A DNA stretch of 41,816 nt from JAWXUE01 sp044432925 (GTDB lineage: Bacteria; Bacillota_I; Bacilli_A; Acholeplasmatales; Anaeroplasmataceae). This document shows positions 16,501-25,712 of this stretch, piece after piece (within the stretch, counting starts at the first letter, position 1; every line of letters starts with the position of its first letter). The position numbers were made by a program, and so were the translations under genes. The notes under the pieces are model-generated. The model saw only the letters and a program-made list of their open reading frames with translations, had not been told where the DNA came from and did no database searches. Where the stretch lies: contig JAWXUE010000010.1 of the NCBI GenBank assembly GCA_044432925.1, forward strand, positions 1 to 41,816, given 5' to 3'.

Positions 16501-18021
16501 AAAACTTTTAATACCATTAGCATTATCTTCTGTATAAAAGAAATTATAAAAATCTGTAGATGTACCATATTCTTGTGTAGTATTGTAAATTGTATTATTA
16601 TTAGAAAAATCATCTGTACTACCTGGGTAATATGCAAATTCTTCTGTATAAGTAAATGGTTTTTCTCCATCAATAGGAGTGTAGTTTATTTCATTAACTT
16701 TTATAATGTGATCATAATCAGGTATCATTAACATATCTACATGACCCATACCTGATACATTTTCCATAAATCCTGTTACAGCACTTGGTATAACAAAATA
16801 ATTGTCCAATGAATTACCCATATCCATAATCATATAGAACAATCCTGTTTCCTGATTATATTCTAAAATAAAAGTACCATATTTACCAGCGTTAACAGTT
16901 GCTGGATAGAAGTCTTCAGTAGGATCAGCTTCAAAATCAACTGAATATGATGGTACTGAATAGTATAATAATGAATTTGAAAAAGCTGCTAATCTTTCAA
17001 AATAAATATCTTTTATATCCTTACTACTAGAACCACTCGTCAACCCAGCATAAGGATAAAAAGGCTTAACTAAAGTATAATTTCCTTTTTCAGCAATAAT
17101 ATAACTAAACTCTGGATTGAACTGTTGACCCATTGTATCACTGTAATTTGTTTGTTTATAAGTTGTTCTAGTTTGATAGTAACCATCTTCTAAAACTATT
17201 TCTTTATCTTGGTAGTTTTTTGAAAAACCTATTATTCTTTCAATAACTATTTTAATAGTATATGTTGTTAATGTTTTAGCGCTATCTTCTGAAGATAATC
17301 CAGATGTGTAATTTTTATATGTAATATTGAAGTACATTTCGTTAGCTACATCAAAATCACTTATATCAATATATTGAGTGTGAATTGGCTCTGACAATGC
17401 TGTAATAGAACTATCAACTTTAATTTCTCCCAGCATTCTTCCATCAACGCTTAAATTAAATGGAAAGATAGATTCAGCAAAAGGTATTGTTACTTCATTA
17501 TCATATTGTAGTCTTAGATTTAATTGTTCTCCACTTTTTTCAATATAACATTCTTCTTCAATAAAGTAATCTGATATATCTTTAAATCCACCATTAGCAT
17601 CAGTAAGTTCACCTTTAGTAACACTTCCCTCAACTATAGTTGATGATATTTCTATATCATATACTCCATCACTAACAAATTCTTCTTTTTGCCATTTAGC
17701 ATATAAAGTAACATCTTTCATATATAAATATAAAATATTTTCATAATAAGATGTTGTATAATCTCTATCCATATACCAACCTAGGAATATATATCCTGTT
17801 TTCGTTGGTGTTGGTAATATCGGCATATTTAATGCCGTATATACCATATCGTTAAGAGGGGTTTCTAGTAATTCGGAATAAAATGATATATCAAATTCAG
17901 TACTACCATATTGTTCTTTTAATGCATCTAATGGATCGTTATGTGTACTTGAACAACCTGTTATTATAAAACATAAACTTAATAACATACATATAAATAT
18001 TTTTTTAAGTATACCCATCAT
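13531..18021 (-). CDS. Giant lipoprotein (1496 residues) with InlB-type repeats
   Basis: A very large predicted lipoprotein. The signal peptide ends in the lipobox IITGC, with Cys23 as the lipidated residue, so it is anchored to the outer face of the membrane. An InlB B-repeat (Listeria-Bacteroides type) lies near residues 60-113, with GYIFLGWYMDRDY and LYAKW. A long beta-rich, Ser/Thr/Asn/Tyr-rich middle follows without a family I recognise. The C-terminus carries tandem, diverged repeats of about 100 residues (about 1205-1308, 1309-1412, 1413-1496), sharing a YNVxGYN opening, a WAYYNGSKL-like core, a TTxIT turn and a LYAVYAQN end. There is no wall anchor. The start is preceded by GAGGAGG. 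It lies between the 1011-residue lipoprotein and the NEAT-like gene. Its role, perhaps adhesion or partner of the ABC module, is inference. Confidence 0.85.
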   Translation of the reverse strand: MMGILKKIFICMLLSLCFIITGCSSTHNDPLDALKEQYGSTEFDISFYSELLETPLNDMVYTALNMPILPTPTKTGYIFLGWYMDRDYTTSYYENILYLYMKDVTLYAKWQKEEFVSDGVYDIEISSTIVEGSVTKGELTDANGGFKDISDYFIEEECYIEKSGEQLNLRLQYDNEVTIPFAESIFPFNLSVDGRMLGEIKVDSSITALSEPIHTQYIDISDFDVANEMYFNITYKNYTSGLSSEDSAKTLTTYTIKIVIERIIGFSKNYQDKEIVLEDGYYQTRTTYKQTNYSDTMGQQFNPEFSYIIAEKGNYTLVKPFYPYAGLTSGSSSKDIKDIYFERLAAFSNSLLYYSVPSYSVDFEADPTEDFYPATVNAGKYGTFILEYNQETGLFYMIMDMGNSLDNYFVIPSAVTGFMENVSGMGHVDMLMIPDYDHIIKVNEINYTPIDGEKPFTYTEEFAYYPGSTDDFSNNNTIYNTTQEYGTSTDFYNFFYTEDNANGIKSFRLTSTPTISTSATNVSEQKGQVAYYDRKVEVYDFDVKKESLTADKMASQTFGYTGLRFTEEVRIGMSVNKNTQLKVDDLIKQFVDPNLSINNCTYSAYAITNNKVDFDTTIRVSSDIYFTQSMAILIEFNNCYSLIELMEYKDPTVNIVNTADNVYVENTKYSNGQSVYFPRVEYSYMGNEDKFWGQYYSNEEGVKSVNMIVFTYDQGLYTYSKQPGFESIAFTIDSAETYVIYEIENIYGEKYHHKLLFSSYSSAFYDIKDKNDNYIVNDAEYRLSSSTGNYSTSNQAISYNYTNLEDIINSEFTLDTRYHKDYFFPTSDVMSRTSIVISSDSKTVTLNGSNSLSSLESAYISNGFDKESYVKFTVKYYSNNVYLTVTYIKNVTFNGQDDPYLLAEDEYFINNTYEVDKPQLINSNGQLMDLGDITFEKIDGSKTTSQYICINYGWINIVEYKYHYEFTFLLEGTWQITYDYDEISYKQIIDVKSDSIEVVITYVLTDGYEFSDGTTRKEVSYALNETILTLGIGTTSAPTFDDYSLSNNYFSDGARLLGWSTYANQKFPSISGQFFSSNSAIKDFVNDFGSLTTTLYIVVDPGLNIHINYSYKDYNSDALFNYDKTFVYYTTSTSYNQYSASLSSYDDNTSDTGINNTLNGLKDKYGNVILDNYNFIEFTNYSGTKLSTIYTSSNNAYIYAKFGVNFKINYNVDGYNDIYAGFVSDSTFITSSINILEGDVVTDSATVINSKYNITMNSEYNNYIINYYAYFNGTSLTKFDLTTTKVTSLMDSYDGNVDYTIELYAVYVQNVTVSYNVNGYNNEYLGYSNSVITDSVNVRLGERVGEHMFSVGESSYVSSKNKITIVPSYSNYNFIGWAYYNGSKLVIINLETTNITSSMVSDNSLTLYAVYAQNGKVEFKAGNISLTSTIYYGYTLAAHLSTTDYNIVKNYETNNNISWAYWDGAKYIEIDLSTTIITEDMDIDNDGVINFVAIPN

Positions 18022-18042
18022 TTTATTCCTCCTCTTTATTTT

Positions 18043-21000
18043 TTAAGATACCCAAATCATATTTGTATTATATAGATTAGCCATGAATGACATTTTTGTT
18101 TCGTAATCAACATCATCAGCCATAATACCACTCCACCAACCTTGTTCAAAAATACCATTAAAATCATTGTTTTCGTCAACATAAGTTGTGTAGTAATCAG
18201 CTGTTGCAACAGCTGATGCTTCTTCTAATGAGATATAATTAACTTCATCATTACCATCTCTACCTGGAAAGATAGATAATCCAATATTTTCACTATATTT
18301 TGCTGCCATATCTGTAAATGCATTATTATGCACTTTTGATACATTTAATAATACTAAACCTGTATTTAAAGTTAAATCACTTAAATAGTACATAGAACCT
18401 TCTAATATTTCTACACTTGTAATGAATGGCATAGCAAAACTTGCTACACTTTGCCCAGAGTATCCTAATGCTAAATAATGCCAGACACCTGATTTAGTAT
18501 TATAACCACCAGCAACAGCAACTACTTGTAAGTCTAAAGTTAATCTTTCTGTCTCAGTTCCAGCTTTAAATTCATAAGTTTCCATTGATTGTCCTTGATA
18601 ACAATAAATAAATGCAACTGATGTCTCAAAACTAAAATAATATTTACCGATTACTAAATCAGTTCTAACAACTGCACTAGTTCCAGAACCTGATTTTATC
18701 CCACCTTTGTTAGTTGAAGTTGAATTAATATTAGTGAAATGAGTAATAGTTGACGTTTTAAATGCATATGGTGCAATGTATTTCATGCTCTCTAAGCCTA
18801 ATACTGGAGAAATAATAGCAGTATTTTCAAATGCACTTTCATAAATATATTCAATTTTACCAATCGTATTAAATTGCTCAATTCCATTAACTGTTTCACA
18901 TAATCCGTAAGCACCTTGAATTTCTAATTCAGTTAAATTTGTACAATTGTAAAATGCTCTTGCTCCGATAATTGTAACTGTATTAGGAATAACTACTTTA
19001 CCAATTCTTGTTTGATTAGCCATTGCTTCATCAGAAATTTCTGTTACATCGATATTATCATACGAAGCAGGAATATTAACTAAATAAGTTCCATCATCTT
19101 GTAATTTAGCTGTAGCTAAATCAAAACCAGTAACAATATAATATGTTCCGTCTGAACTTAAAGTTAACTCAGCACCAGCTGGTGAAACAGAATAATTTAA
19201 CGTTAAATAAACATTACTTGTAACTAACACTTCATCATTTTCAAAGAATTCCTCTCCAAAAGATAAAATATCATTTAAAAGATATTCTCCACTATCTATT
19301 AATTCAAATAAAGTTGAACCATCTATTGTGATTGCATTTAACAAGTAATTTACACTAATACTTTCACCACTTTGTAATTCTAGTTTAACTAAAACACTTT
19401 TATTAATCGTTAAGTTTGTTACATAAACATTAACAAATACTTGTTCTACTGACTCTCCAATAAATAACACTTTAAATTCAGAGTCAAAATATGAATTTTT
19501 GTAATTAATATAATTACCATTTGTTGGTTGACCTAATAAGCAATTATCTAATTCTTCAGGTAAAGATTGGTTATTTATTACAACACTACTAATTGATTTT
19601 ATATCCCAATAAACTGCTAAATTTTGTAATAATGAATAACTTTTAACATTTTCAAATAAAGTTGCATTCATATAACTATAATCTGCTGCTGCTGGGTAAA
19701 TATTAACGCTCTCAAAAGTACTAGGTAAATTTAATGTATCTAATGTTGAACTCATTATTGAAAATGCGCTAGCGTTAATTCCGTAAATTCCTTCAGGAAT
19801 AACTACATCTATTGTATTTTCTGGAATATAAGATACTAAAGTTTTTTTACCAACTACATCTGTAAAAATCGCTTTTTCTCCATTAATATTTTCAATGTAA
19901 TGTGTAGAATTATTATCAAACGTATAACTTGTTGTTACAATAGCCATATATTTAATACTATTTGGTACAACTATATTAAAGTCATATCCGTTACTTGAAT
20001 AATAACCTAATCTAAAACTATCAATAATAACTTCAATTCCATCCGGCAATTTAATTGAATCTTCAGTAAAACTTGTTGTATCTGTGAATGAAGAGAAAAT
20101 AACTTCTAGTGAATCAGGTAATATAACTTCATTTAGATTACTTGTAGAAGATTGTAAAGCTGATGATAATGTATTTAAACCTTTAACATTATAGTTAATA
20201 ATTAATTTTTTAGCAGTACTATAATAAAAATTATTTAATAACTCAACTTCGTATAATACACCTTCGTAATATGCATAACTTGGAACAGATAACACTTCAC
20301 TAGCATTTACATCACCACTAACAGATGTACTTCTTTTTACTGACAATGTATTAGATTCACTTAATGAGTAATCTAATCCTATTGACTCCCACATTAAATT
20401 AATTGTTGTATTAATAGTAATTTCTGAATTAAAATTAAATTTTTTTAAAGATTCAACAGAACCTAAATCTCCAGAAGTAAAATGATAATAACCATCTTCA
20501 GACATATAATTTTTTCTAACATCTACATAAGCAGGTTCAGAAATACTATCACCTGGAGTAACAAACTCAGTATAAACTTCTTCATATCCATTTGTAATAG
20601 TAACTAACGCTCTAAATCTACCATATAAATTATCAACATCTTGATTATCAAATTTTGTTGTAAAGTTAGCATCTATATACCAACCATCAAAAGATAAATC
20701 TTCTTTTGTTGGGGCGTAATCAGATGCTTCATTTAATACAATTTTACCACTATCAACACCATCAATATAAATAGTTGCTGAATCTTGTGTAAATCTAGCA
20801 TATAAATTAAACTTCACTTCGCCTTCGAAAGTAAGTTTATCGAATAAAGTACCTGCAGTAAAAGTATCTGTTGTATACCACCCAACAAATTCCCAACCAT
20901 CTTTTTGCGGTGAGGAAGGATGCGATATACTGCTAATTGAATCAAATACAATTGTTTCATACACAGCATCATCTACCATGTATGTAACTTCAACCTCTCC

Positions 21001-21078
21001 ACCTGCTGAACATCCTGATAATCCAAATAAAGAAATTACCGTAATTAAATTAATAAATATTAATTTTAAATTTTTCAT
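18043..21078 (-). CDS. Large lipoprotein (1011 residues) with InlB and BspA-type LRR repeats
   Basis: A predicted surface lipoprotein. The signal peptide ends LFGLSGC, with Cys23 as the lipid site. Two InlB B-repeat-like units occupy about residues 30-160 (WEFVGWYTTDTF ... LYARF; LSFDGWYIDANF ... LYGRF). From about 250 onward there are scattered BspA/LRR_5 repeats, such as EVILPDSLEVI, VIPEGIYGINASAFS and VVIPNTVTIIGARAFYNCTNL, separated by long beta-rich inserts. A further LRR-like part lies near 690-900. The mosaic of InlB and BspA units is typical of host-associated Firmicutes adhesins. No wall anchor is present. It starts 14 bases after the MacB-like fusion, with AGGAG before the ATG. Co-transcription with two ABC fusions suggests that the transporter handles or senses this protein, which is inference. 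Confidence 0.87.
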   Translation of the reverse strand: MKNLKLIFINLITVISLFGLSGCSAGGEVEVTYMVDDAVYETIVFDSISSISHPSSPQKDGWEFVGWYTTDTFTAGTLFDKLTFEGEVKFNLYARFTQDSATIYIDGVDSGKIVLNEASDYAPTKEDLSFDGWYIDANFTTKFDNQDVDNLYGRFRALVTITNGYEEVYTEFVTPGDSISEPAYVDVRKNYMSEDGYYHFTSGDLGSVESLKKFNFNSEITINTTINLMWESIGLDYSLSESNTLSVKRSTSVSGDVNASEVLSVPSYAYYEGVLYEVELLNNFYYSTAKKLIINYNVKGLNTLSSALQSSTSNLNEVILPDSLEVIFSSFTDTTSFTEDSIKLPDGIEVIIDSFRLGYYSSNGYDFNIVVPNSIKYMAIVTTSYTFDNNSTHYIENINGEKAIFTDVVGKKTLVSYIPENTIDVVIPEGIYGINASAFSIMSSTLDTLNLPSTFESVNIYPAAADYSYMNATLFENVKSYSLLQNLAVYWDIKSISSVVINNQSLPEELDNCLLGQPTNGNYINYKNSYFDSEFKVLFIGESVEQVFVNVYVTNLTINKSVLVKLELQSGESISVNYLLNAITIDGSTLFELIDSGEYLLNDILSFGEEFFENDEVLVTSNVYLTLNYSVSPAGAELTLSSDGTYYIVTGFDLATAKLQDDGTYLVNIPASYDNIDVTEISDEAMANQTRIGKVVIPNTVTIIGARAFYNCTNLTELEIQGAYGLCETVNGIEQFNTIGKIEYIYESAFENTAIISPVLGLESMKYIAPYAFKTSTITHFTNINSTSTNKGGIKSGSGTSAVVRTDLVIGKYYFSFETSVAFIYCYQGQSMETYEFKAGTETERLTLDLQVVAVAGGYNTKSGVWHYLALGYSGQSVASFAMPFITSVEILEGSMYYLSDLTLNTGLVLLNVSKVHNNAFTDMAAKYSENIGLSIFPGRDGNDEVNYISLEEASAVATADYYTTYVDENNDFNGIFEQGWWSGIMADDVDYETKMSFMANLYNTNMIWVS

Positions 21079-21092
21079 TTTTTTCTCCTTTT

Positions 21093-23330
21093 TTAAATGT
21101 CATATTTTGATAATATATTAGCTGGCGATTGATAAAATACAAATATGTATGGAATCAACGAGATAATTATTAACAAAATTGAACTAATAATTAATAACAA
21201 TATAGCAAATAATATAAATATCCAAACATTCATTGAGGATAAAACTATCCAAATAGATACTAAAATTGCCATAACAATGAAACTTATAATAAAGTTTACA
21301 ATATTTCCTTTAAATGTAGAGGAAACTTCTTTATTAAGCAAATTGATTTTAGAAACACCAATCGCTCTATAAACACCATATTCCTTAGCATTCTTAATGC
21401 TAAGTGATTTTTCCATGAAATAGTAAATTGATAAAGTTAATGTTAACACGACTAATGCGTACTTTATAAAACTTACACTTTCATTTTTCAATAATTTTTC
21501 TTGAGTTTGATAAATTTGATTTATATCTACAAATTCACATCCTCCAAGAATCAATACTTCTCTTAATTCAACTAATGCTACATCAGCATTAGGAGTTACT
21601 TTAAAGAAATAATTTTTTTCAATAAGATCATTTAATCCGTCACCCTCAAGTGATTCTATATTAGGTGATATATAAGTAAATATATTATCTAATGCATTTT
21701 CATTTACATAAATAATAAAGTCAGTACTCATAATATTTCTTGTAATAGAGAAGCTTTTAACATACATTTTACTATCAGTTATTTGAATAGCTTTACTTTG
21801 TTTAGTTAATTTTGTATTTGCACTCTCAACAAGTAAATCAGCCTCATTAACATTACTCATCATTTTATATAAAGAGTTTCTATTAATTTCAACCTCTACC
21901 ATATCCGTATCTAACTCTTTTGAAGTAAGTCTTATTTCCGTAGAAAATGAAACATCTGTAAAAGAATCACTTAAGAATATATTTTGAAAATCATTTAATT
22001 TTAATACTGAATATACATTTAAGAAGTTAACATAATCTTCTCTAGTGAATTGTATAGACTTATTTTTTGACTTTGTAATACCACATATTGTATATTTGCT
22101 ATTTAAAGACATATTCAAAACATGTTCTAAAGTAGCTAGTTCATTAATTTGAATGTTTGCTAACAATTCATTAGCAATATCTTCACTAATTAAAACTTCA
22201 CTGCTATTAGGCAAAACACCTAAAATCAAATCATCATTCGTTAAATTCTCATCTATCGAATTAGCTTCATAACTAATCTCTATACTTGGTAATGAAACAT
22301 ATGCTAAAGAATTAAAATTACCAACTTTAAACTCTGTTTCGAAAAAATCAATTTCATCATAATATTTCTCTTCTAAAGAACGCAATGTTTTATAAGAATT
22401 TAAGTTTAAATAAATATTTGAATCATCGATATCTTTTTTTAAATATTCAGTACTTGAAAAAAGAAATAAAGAGAAAAGTAAGAGTATAAAACATAAAGAT
22501 AATATTGAATTATATATTTGTTTTAGTGCATTAGCAAAACTTGAATTTTCCTTTTGTAATCCGATTTTCTTAATAGTACGCTTATTAAATAGCCTACCTG
22601 TTTTACCAATGACTTTTTCTTTTTCGTCAACTTCTTTTTTGATATTAGAAACACTATTTTTTAACACAACATTTCTTTCATCAAGAATTTTACCATCTTT
22701 AATTTCTATATAATCATCAGCATAATCCTCAATAAGATTTACCTCGTGAGTTACCATAATAACAAGCTTATCTTTTGCTATATTCTTAAGTATCTTCATT
22801 AAATTATGAGTATTTTCAGAATCTAAATTTCCTGTTGGTTCATCAGCAAAAATAATATTTGTTTCTTTTACTAACGCTCTAGCAACAGCTACACGTTGTT
22901 TTTGACCACCTGATAAAGCATCTCCATTCTTTTTCCTATACCTTGTCATACCAACAAGCTCTAAAGCTGTATTTACTCTATCATCTAAATTCTTATCTTT
23001 ACCTTGACCAGAAATAATCAATCCATTTTCAATAATTTCTTCTACTGTAAAACCTTTTTCCAAATAATAATTTTGAAATATAAACCCCATCTTAGAGTTT
23101 CTAATATTATCAATATCTTTACCTAATTCTTTTCCTTCAATTAGAACTTTTCCGCTACTTGGGTATTCCATACCACTTAATAAATTCAGGAAAGTTGTTT
23201 TACCACTTCCACTTTTCCCAAATATCATAAACAATCCAGTATTAGGGAATTCAAAACTTATATCATCAACAGCGAATTTCTTTCCTAAACCACTTTTAAA
23301 TGACTTTTTTAAATTTATTGCTTGAACCAT
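21093..23330 (-). CDS. MacB-like ABC transporter, ATPase-permease fusion (second subunit)
   Basis: A 745-residue fusion of an N-terminal ABC ATPase and a C-terminal FtsX-like permease, the MacB (type VII, mechanotransmission) arrangement. The ATPase (about 1-225) has FGKSGSGKTT, LSGGQKQR, NIIFADEPTGNLD and MVTHE, all expected residues. TM1 is near 273-293. A large extracellular domain of about 330 residues follows, then three C-terminal helices (ALVVLTLTLSIYYFM; FIISFIVMAILVSIWIVL; FILFAILLLIISSILLIII). The ATG shares a base with the stop of the preceding gene (TAATG), so the two half-transporters are translationally coupled and likely form a heterodimer. The family does not move substrates through the membrane in the classical way. 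It uses ATP to drive movements outside the cell or to extrude lipoproteins, peptides or drugs. The lipoproteins encoded next are plausible partners. Confidence 0.9.
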   Translation of the reverse strand: MVQAINLKKSFKSGLGKKFAVDDISFEFPNTGLFMIFGKSGSGKTTFLNLLSGMEYPSSGKVLIEGKELGKDIDNIRNSKMGFIFQNYYLEKGFTVEEIIENGLIISGQGKDKNLDDRVNTALELVGMTRYRKKNGDALSGGQKQRVAVARALVKETNIIFADEPTGNLDSENTHNLMKILKNIAKDKLVIMVTHEVNLIEDYADDYIEIKDGKILDERNVVLKNSVSNIKKEVDEKEKVIGKTGRLFNKRTIKKIGLQKENSSFANALKQIYNSILSLCFILLLFSLFLFSSTEYLKKDIDDSNIYLNLNSYKTLRSLEEKYYDEIDFFETEFKVGNFNSLAYVSLPSIEISYEANSIDENLTNDDLILGVLPNSSEVLISEDIANELLANIQINELATLEHVLNMSLNSKYTICGITKSKNKSIQFTREDYVNFLNVYSVLKLNDFQNIFLSDSFTDVSFSTEIRLTSKELDTDMVEVEINRNSLYKMMSNVNEADLLVESANTKLTKQSKAIQITDSKMYVKSFSITRNIMSTDFIIYVNENALDNIFTYISPNIESLEGDGLNDLIEKNYFFKVTPNADVALVELREVLILGGCEFVDINQIYQTQEKLLKNESVSFIKYALVVLTLTLSIYYFMEKSLSIKNAKEYGVYRAIGVSKINLLNKEVSSTFKGNIVNFIISFIVMAILVSIWIVLSSMNVWIFILFAILLLIISSILLIIISLIPYIFVFYQSPANILSKYDI

Positions 23331-25384
23331 TATCTAGCCCCCCTTGCGAGTACACTTCTTACGCTTTGTTTTGAAACTTGACTAGAAAAAGAGAAAGCAA
23401 CTATTAATACGATACTAAGTACAAGTAATTCAATAATTGTATAGCTTACTAAATCAACAAATACTAATGGTACACTAGCCATCATAGTAACTACAATTGA
23501 AACAAGAGGTATAATAAAAATTGATGGTATAAATATTAATAACATTTGGAAATAAAATGACATTTTAGCAACTTTATCATTAATACCCAATGTTTTATAT
23601 ATAGCAAATTCGACTTTAAATATTTGCATACTTCTCATAAATATTATTACTATTAATGCGCTTAAACAAGCAACTGATGCTACTAATGCAATAATACATA
23701 TAATGTTATTAATAAAAATTGATGGTGATTCTACTTTATAAAATCCGCTAGATGATAGTACTGCTAAGTATTTATCAGGTAAATCATTTATAGCATTTAC
23801 TGCATCACTATCACTAGAGTAATAAAATGAGAACTCTTTAGCACTTACTTCATTAGTAAAGATTCTATTATAATCATCACTACAAAGTTCAACTACTAAC
23901 CCAGCACCTTGTAAAACACTTTTATCATCTTTAATAATATAATAAATACTTGTATCTATTTGCAACATTACAGTCTTGCCAACGACATCCCACAATGAAG
24001 AATTAATTAAATTAATTTCACCATTTTCAAGATCATCATTAATTTTATAAGTATGCACAACTGTACTACTACCTGCAATACTCATAGTACTAAATAATGA
24101 TTTGATTTGTGCACCATTTTCAATAATGTTATCTAAGGATAGATACAATTTAATATCTTTACTACTTATTGTTGTAACAATATTAACAGTATCAATGTCA
24201 ACCCCAGCATTCACAATTACACTTGATATTTCATCAGAATTTGATGATAAACTAATAGGTAATAACAATACAGCCTCTTTATATTTCAAATTATATTCAA
24301 ACGGAGAATATAAGCATGTAATATCATAATCAGCTGATAATCCCGATACACCTTTTATAGTAAAGTCGAATTCTGAATATACTCTATTAGTAATATAATA
24401 ATTTGCATTTAGATTATCTGCTAACTCACTTATATCTTTGTAATCGATGTTTTCCTCAGAATAAATATTAACCTTTCCATCAATAGGTGTAGTATCAATG
24501 CATTGAGTTAAAGGATTAATCATTAATTGTGACACAACACTATAAACAAAGAAAATTGAAATAACACAAACTAATATAGCAACACTCATCATAATTGTAA
24601 ATTTTGGTCTACTCTTATAATTTAAAGTTCCTAACATTAAACTATTTTTTATATTCCCTTTATTAGATTTACTATCATTTGTAATAACCATTTCTTTTTT
24701 ATTAGTAACATTTTCTCTATCATCTTCTATAATCGATCCATCAAATACTTTTATTTTTCTAGTGCAATGTTTAATAAAATACTCTGGATTATGTGTTACT
24801 ACTACTACTAATTTATCTTTAGAAACATCTTTTAACAATTGAGCTATTTCAATAGAATTTTTAACATCTAAGTTACCTGTTGGTTCATCCGCTAAGATAA
24901 TCGGACTATCTTTTGCTAATGCTCTTGCAATAACAGCTCTTTGCTTCTCTCCTCCACTTAATTTTGAAGTTTTCTGCTTCGCTTGATTAGTAAGTCCTAC
25001 TTTCTCAATTAAAGACATTGCTAATTTTTTTCTTTCTTTCATATCTTCAATTCTAAATAGTGCTAACAATACATTTTCAAGTACAGTTAAATTTTCTATA
25101 ATATTAAAATCTTGAAAGATAGTTGTAATATAATTTTCTCTATAATTAGACCAATCCTCAGAAGTGTAATGAGATGTTTCTTGTCCATTAAGAAACATTT
25201 CTCCTTCTTCATAAGTATCATTAGCTCCAATAATATTCATTAAAGTTGATTTACCACTACCACTTTCACCTTGAATTACAACAAATTCATTATAATTGAA
25301 ATCTAAATTTACACCTCTTAAACCGATAGTGTATATTCCATTTGAATCATAAATTTTACCAATGTTATTTAATTTTAAAAGCAT
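23330..25384 (-). CDS. MacB-like ABC transporter, ATPase-permease fusion (first subunit)
   Basis: A 684-residue fusion with the same order as its partner. The ATPase (about 1-225) has QGESGSGKST, LSGGEKQRAVIARAL, ILADEPTGNLD and VVTHN. A first helix follows (MMSVAILVCVISIFFVYSVV), then an extracellular domain of about 280 residues and three helices ending QVSKQSVRSVLARGAR. The start at 25384 is chosen because GAGGTGA lies five bases upstream; the frame extends to 25420, but that extension lacks a ribosome site and lies next to an operator. It is the first gene of the six-gene operon, transcribed from the promoter at 25462-25490 through two operator palindromes. The extracellular domains of the two subunits differ, which favours a heterodimer rather than two separate transporters. 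Confidence 0.9.
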   Translation of the reverse strand: MLLKLNNIGKIYDSNGIYTIGLRGVNLDFNYNEFVVIQGESGSGKSTLMNIIGANDTYEEGEMFLNGQETSHYTSEDWSNYRENYITTIFQDFNIIENLTVLENVLLALFRIEDMKERKKLAMSLIEKVGLTNQAKQKTSKLSGGEKQRAVIARALAKDSPIILADEPTGNLDVKNSIEIAQLLKDVSKDKLVVVVTHNPEYFIKHCTRKIKVFDGSIIEDDRENVTNKKEMVITNDSKSNKGNIKNSLMLGTLNYKSRPKFTIMMSVAILVCVISIFFVYSVVSQLMINPLTQCIDTTPIDGKVNIYSEENIDYKDISELADNLNANYYITNRVYSEFDFTIKGVSGLSADYDITCLYSPFEYNLKYKEAVLLLPISLSSNSDEISSVIVNAGVDIDTVNIVTTISSKDIKLYLSLDNIIENGAQIKSLFSTMSIAGSSTVVHTYKINDDLENGEINLINSSLWDVVGKTVMLQIDTSIYYIIKDDKSVLQGAGLVVELCSDDYNRIFTNEVSAKEFSFYYSSDSDAVNAINDLPDKYLAVLSSSGFYKVESPSIFINNIICIIALVASVACLSALIVIIFMRSMQIFKVEFAIYKTLGINDKVAKMSFYFQMLLIFIPSIFIIPLVSIVVTMMASVPLVFVDLVSYTIIELLVLSIVLIVAFSFSSQVSKQSVRSVLARGAR

Positions 25385-25411
25385 TTTTTTCACCTCAATA
25401 TCTGTTATATT

Positions 25412-25429
25412 AGTAAGCATTCGCTTACT
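25412..25429. promoter_or_regulatory. Operator palindrome 1 of the six-gene operon
   Basis: Minus-strand AGTAAGCGAATGCTTACT, with 7-bp perfect half-sites around a 4-bp centre. It lies 32 bp (about three helical turns) from operator 2, between the transcript start and the first gene. Its size and symmetry fit a dimeric TetR-type repressor, but the class of the regulator is inferred. Confidence 0.75.
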
Positions 25430-25443
25430 TTAAAAGCAAATAA

Positions 25444-25461
25444 AGTAAGCACTCGCTTACT
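25444..25461. promoter_or_regulatory. Operator palindrome 2, directly downstream of the -10 box
   Basis: Minus-strand AGTAAGCGAGTGCTTACT, nearly identical to operator 1. It abuts the TAAAAT -10 box and covers the expected transcript start near 25455, so a bound repressor would block initiation. Confidence 0.8.
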
Positions 25462-25490
25462 ATTTTAACATACAACATATTGTGCGTCAA
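25462..25490 (-). promoter_or_regulatory. Promoter of the six-gene envelope operon
   Basis: On the minus strand TTGACG (25485-25490), a 17-bp spacer and TAAAAT (25462-25467), with TG one base upstream (extended -10). The two operator palindromes lie immediately downstream. Confidence 0.75.
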
Positions 25491-25541
25491 GAAATATACT
25501 CAAAAATATGTTAAATATATGTAAAGTAAAGTAAATTAAAT

Positions 25542-25613
25542 AAAAAAGTATTAATATCTTATAATTACTAAATGAACATATTGCTCTATCGTTATAAGCA
25601 CTAATACTTTTTT
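25542..25613 (-). repeat. Structured intergenic repeat, copy A (terminator-like)
   Basis: An imperfect long hairpin. The outer 12-bp arms are AAAAAAGTATTA (25542-25553) and TAATACTTTTTT (25602-25613). The inner 7-bp arms are CTTATAA (25558-25564) and TTATAAG (25592-25598). It closely matches copy B at 28882-28957, including TCTTATAATTA and ATGAACAT. On the minus strand it ends in a U run, about 100 bases after the permease stop, so it probably terminates that operon. The conserved inside suggests more than a plain terminator. Confidence 0.7.
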
Positions 25614-25712
25614 CTAAATTTATTTTAATTTTTATTTTTACTTCTCTGTAACCTTCTTAAGTTCCACTCAACTTTATTTTGATAATATTCGTTTTGTTTT
25701 AAAACTTTGATA

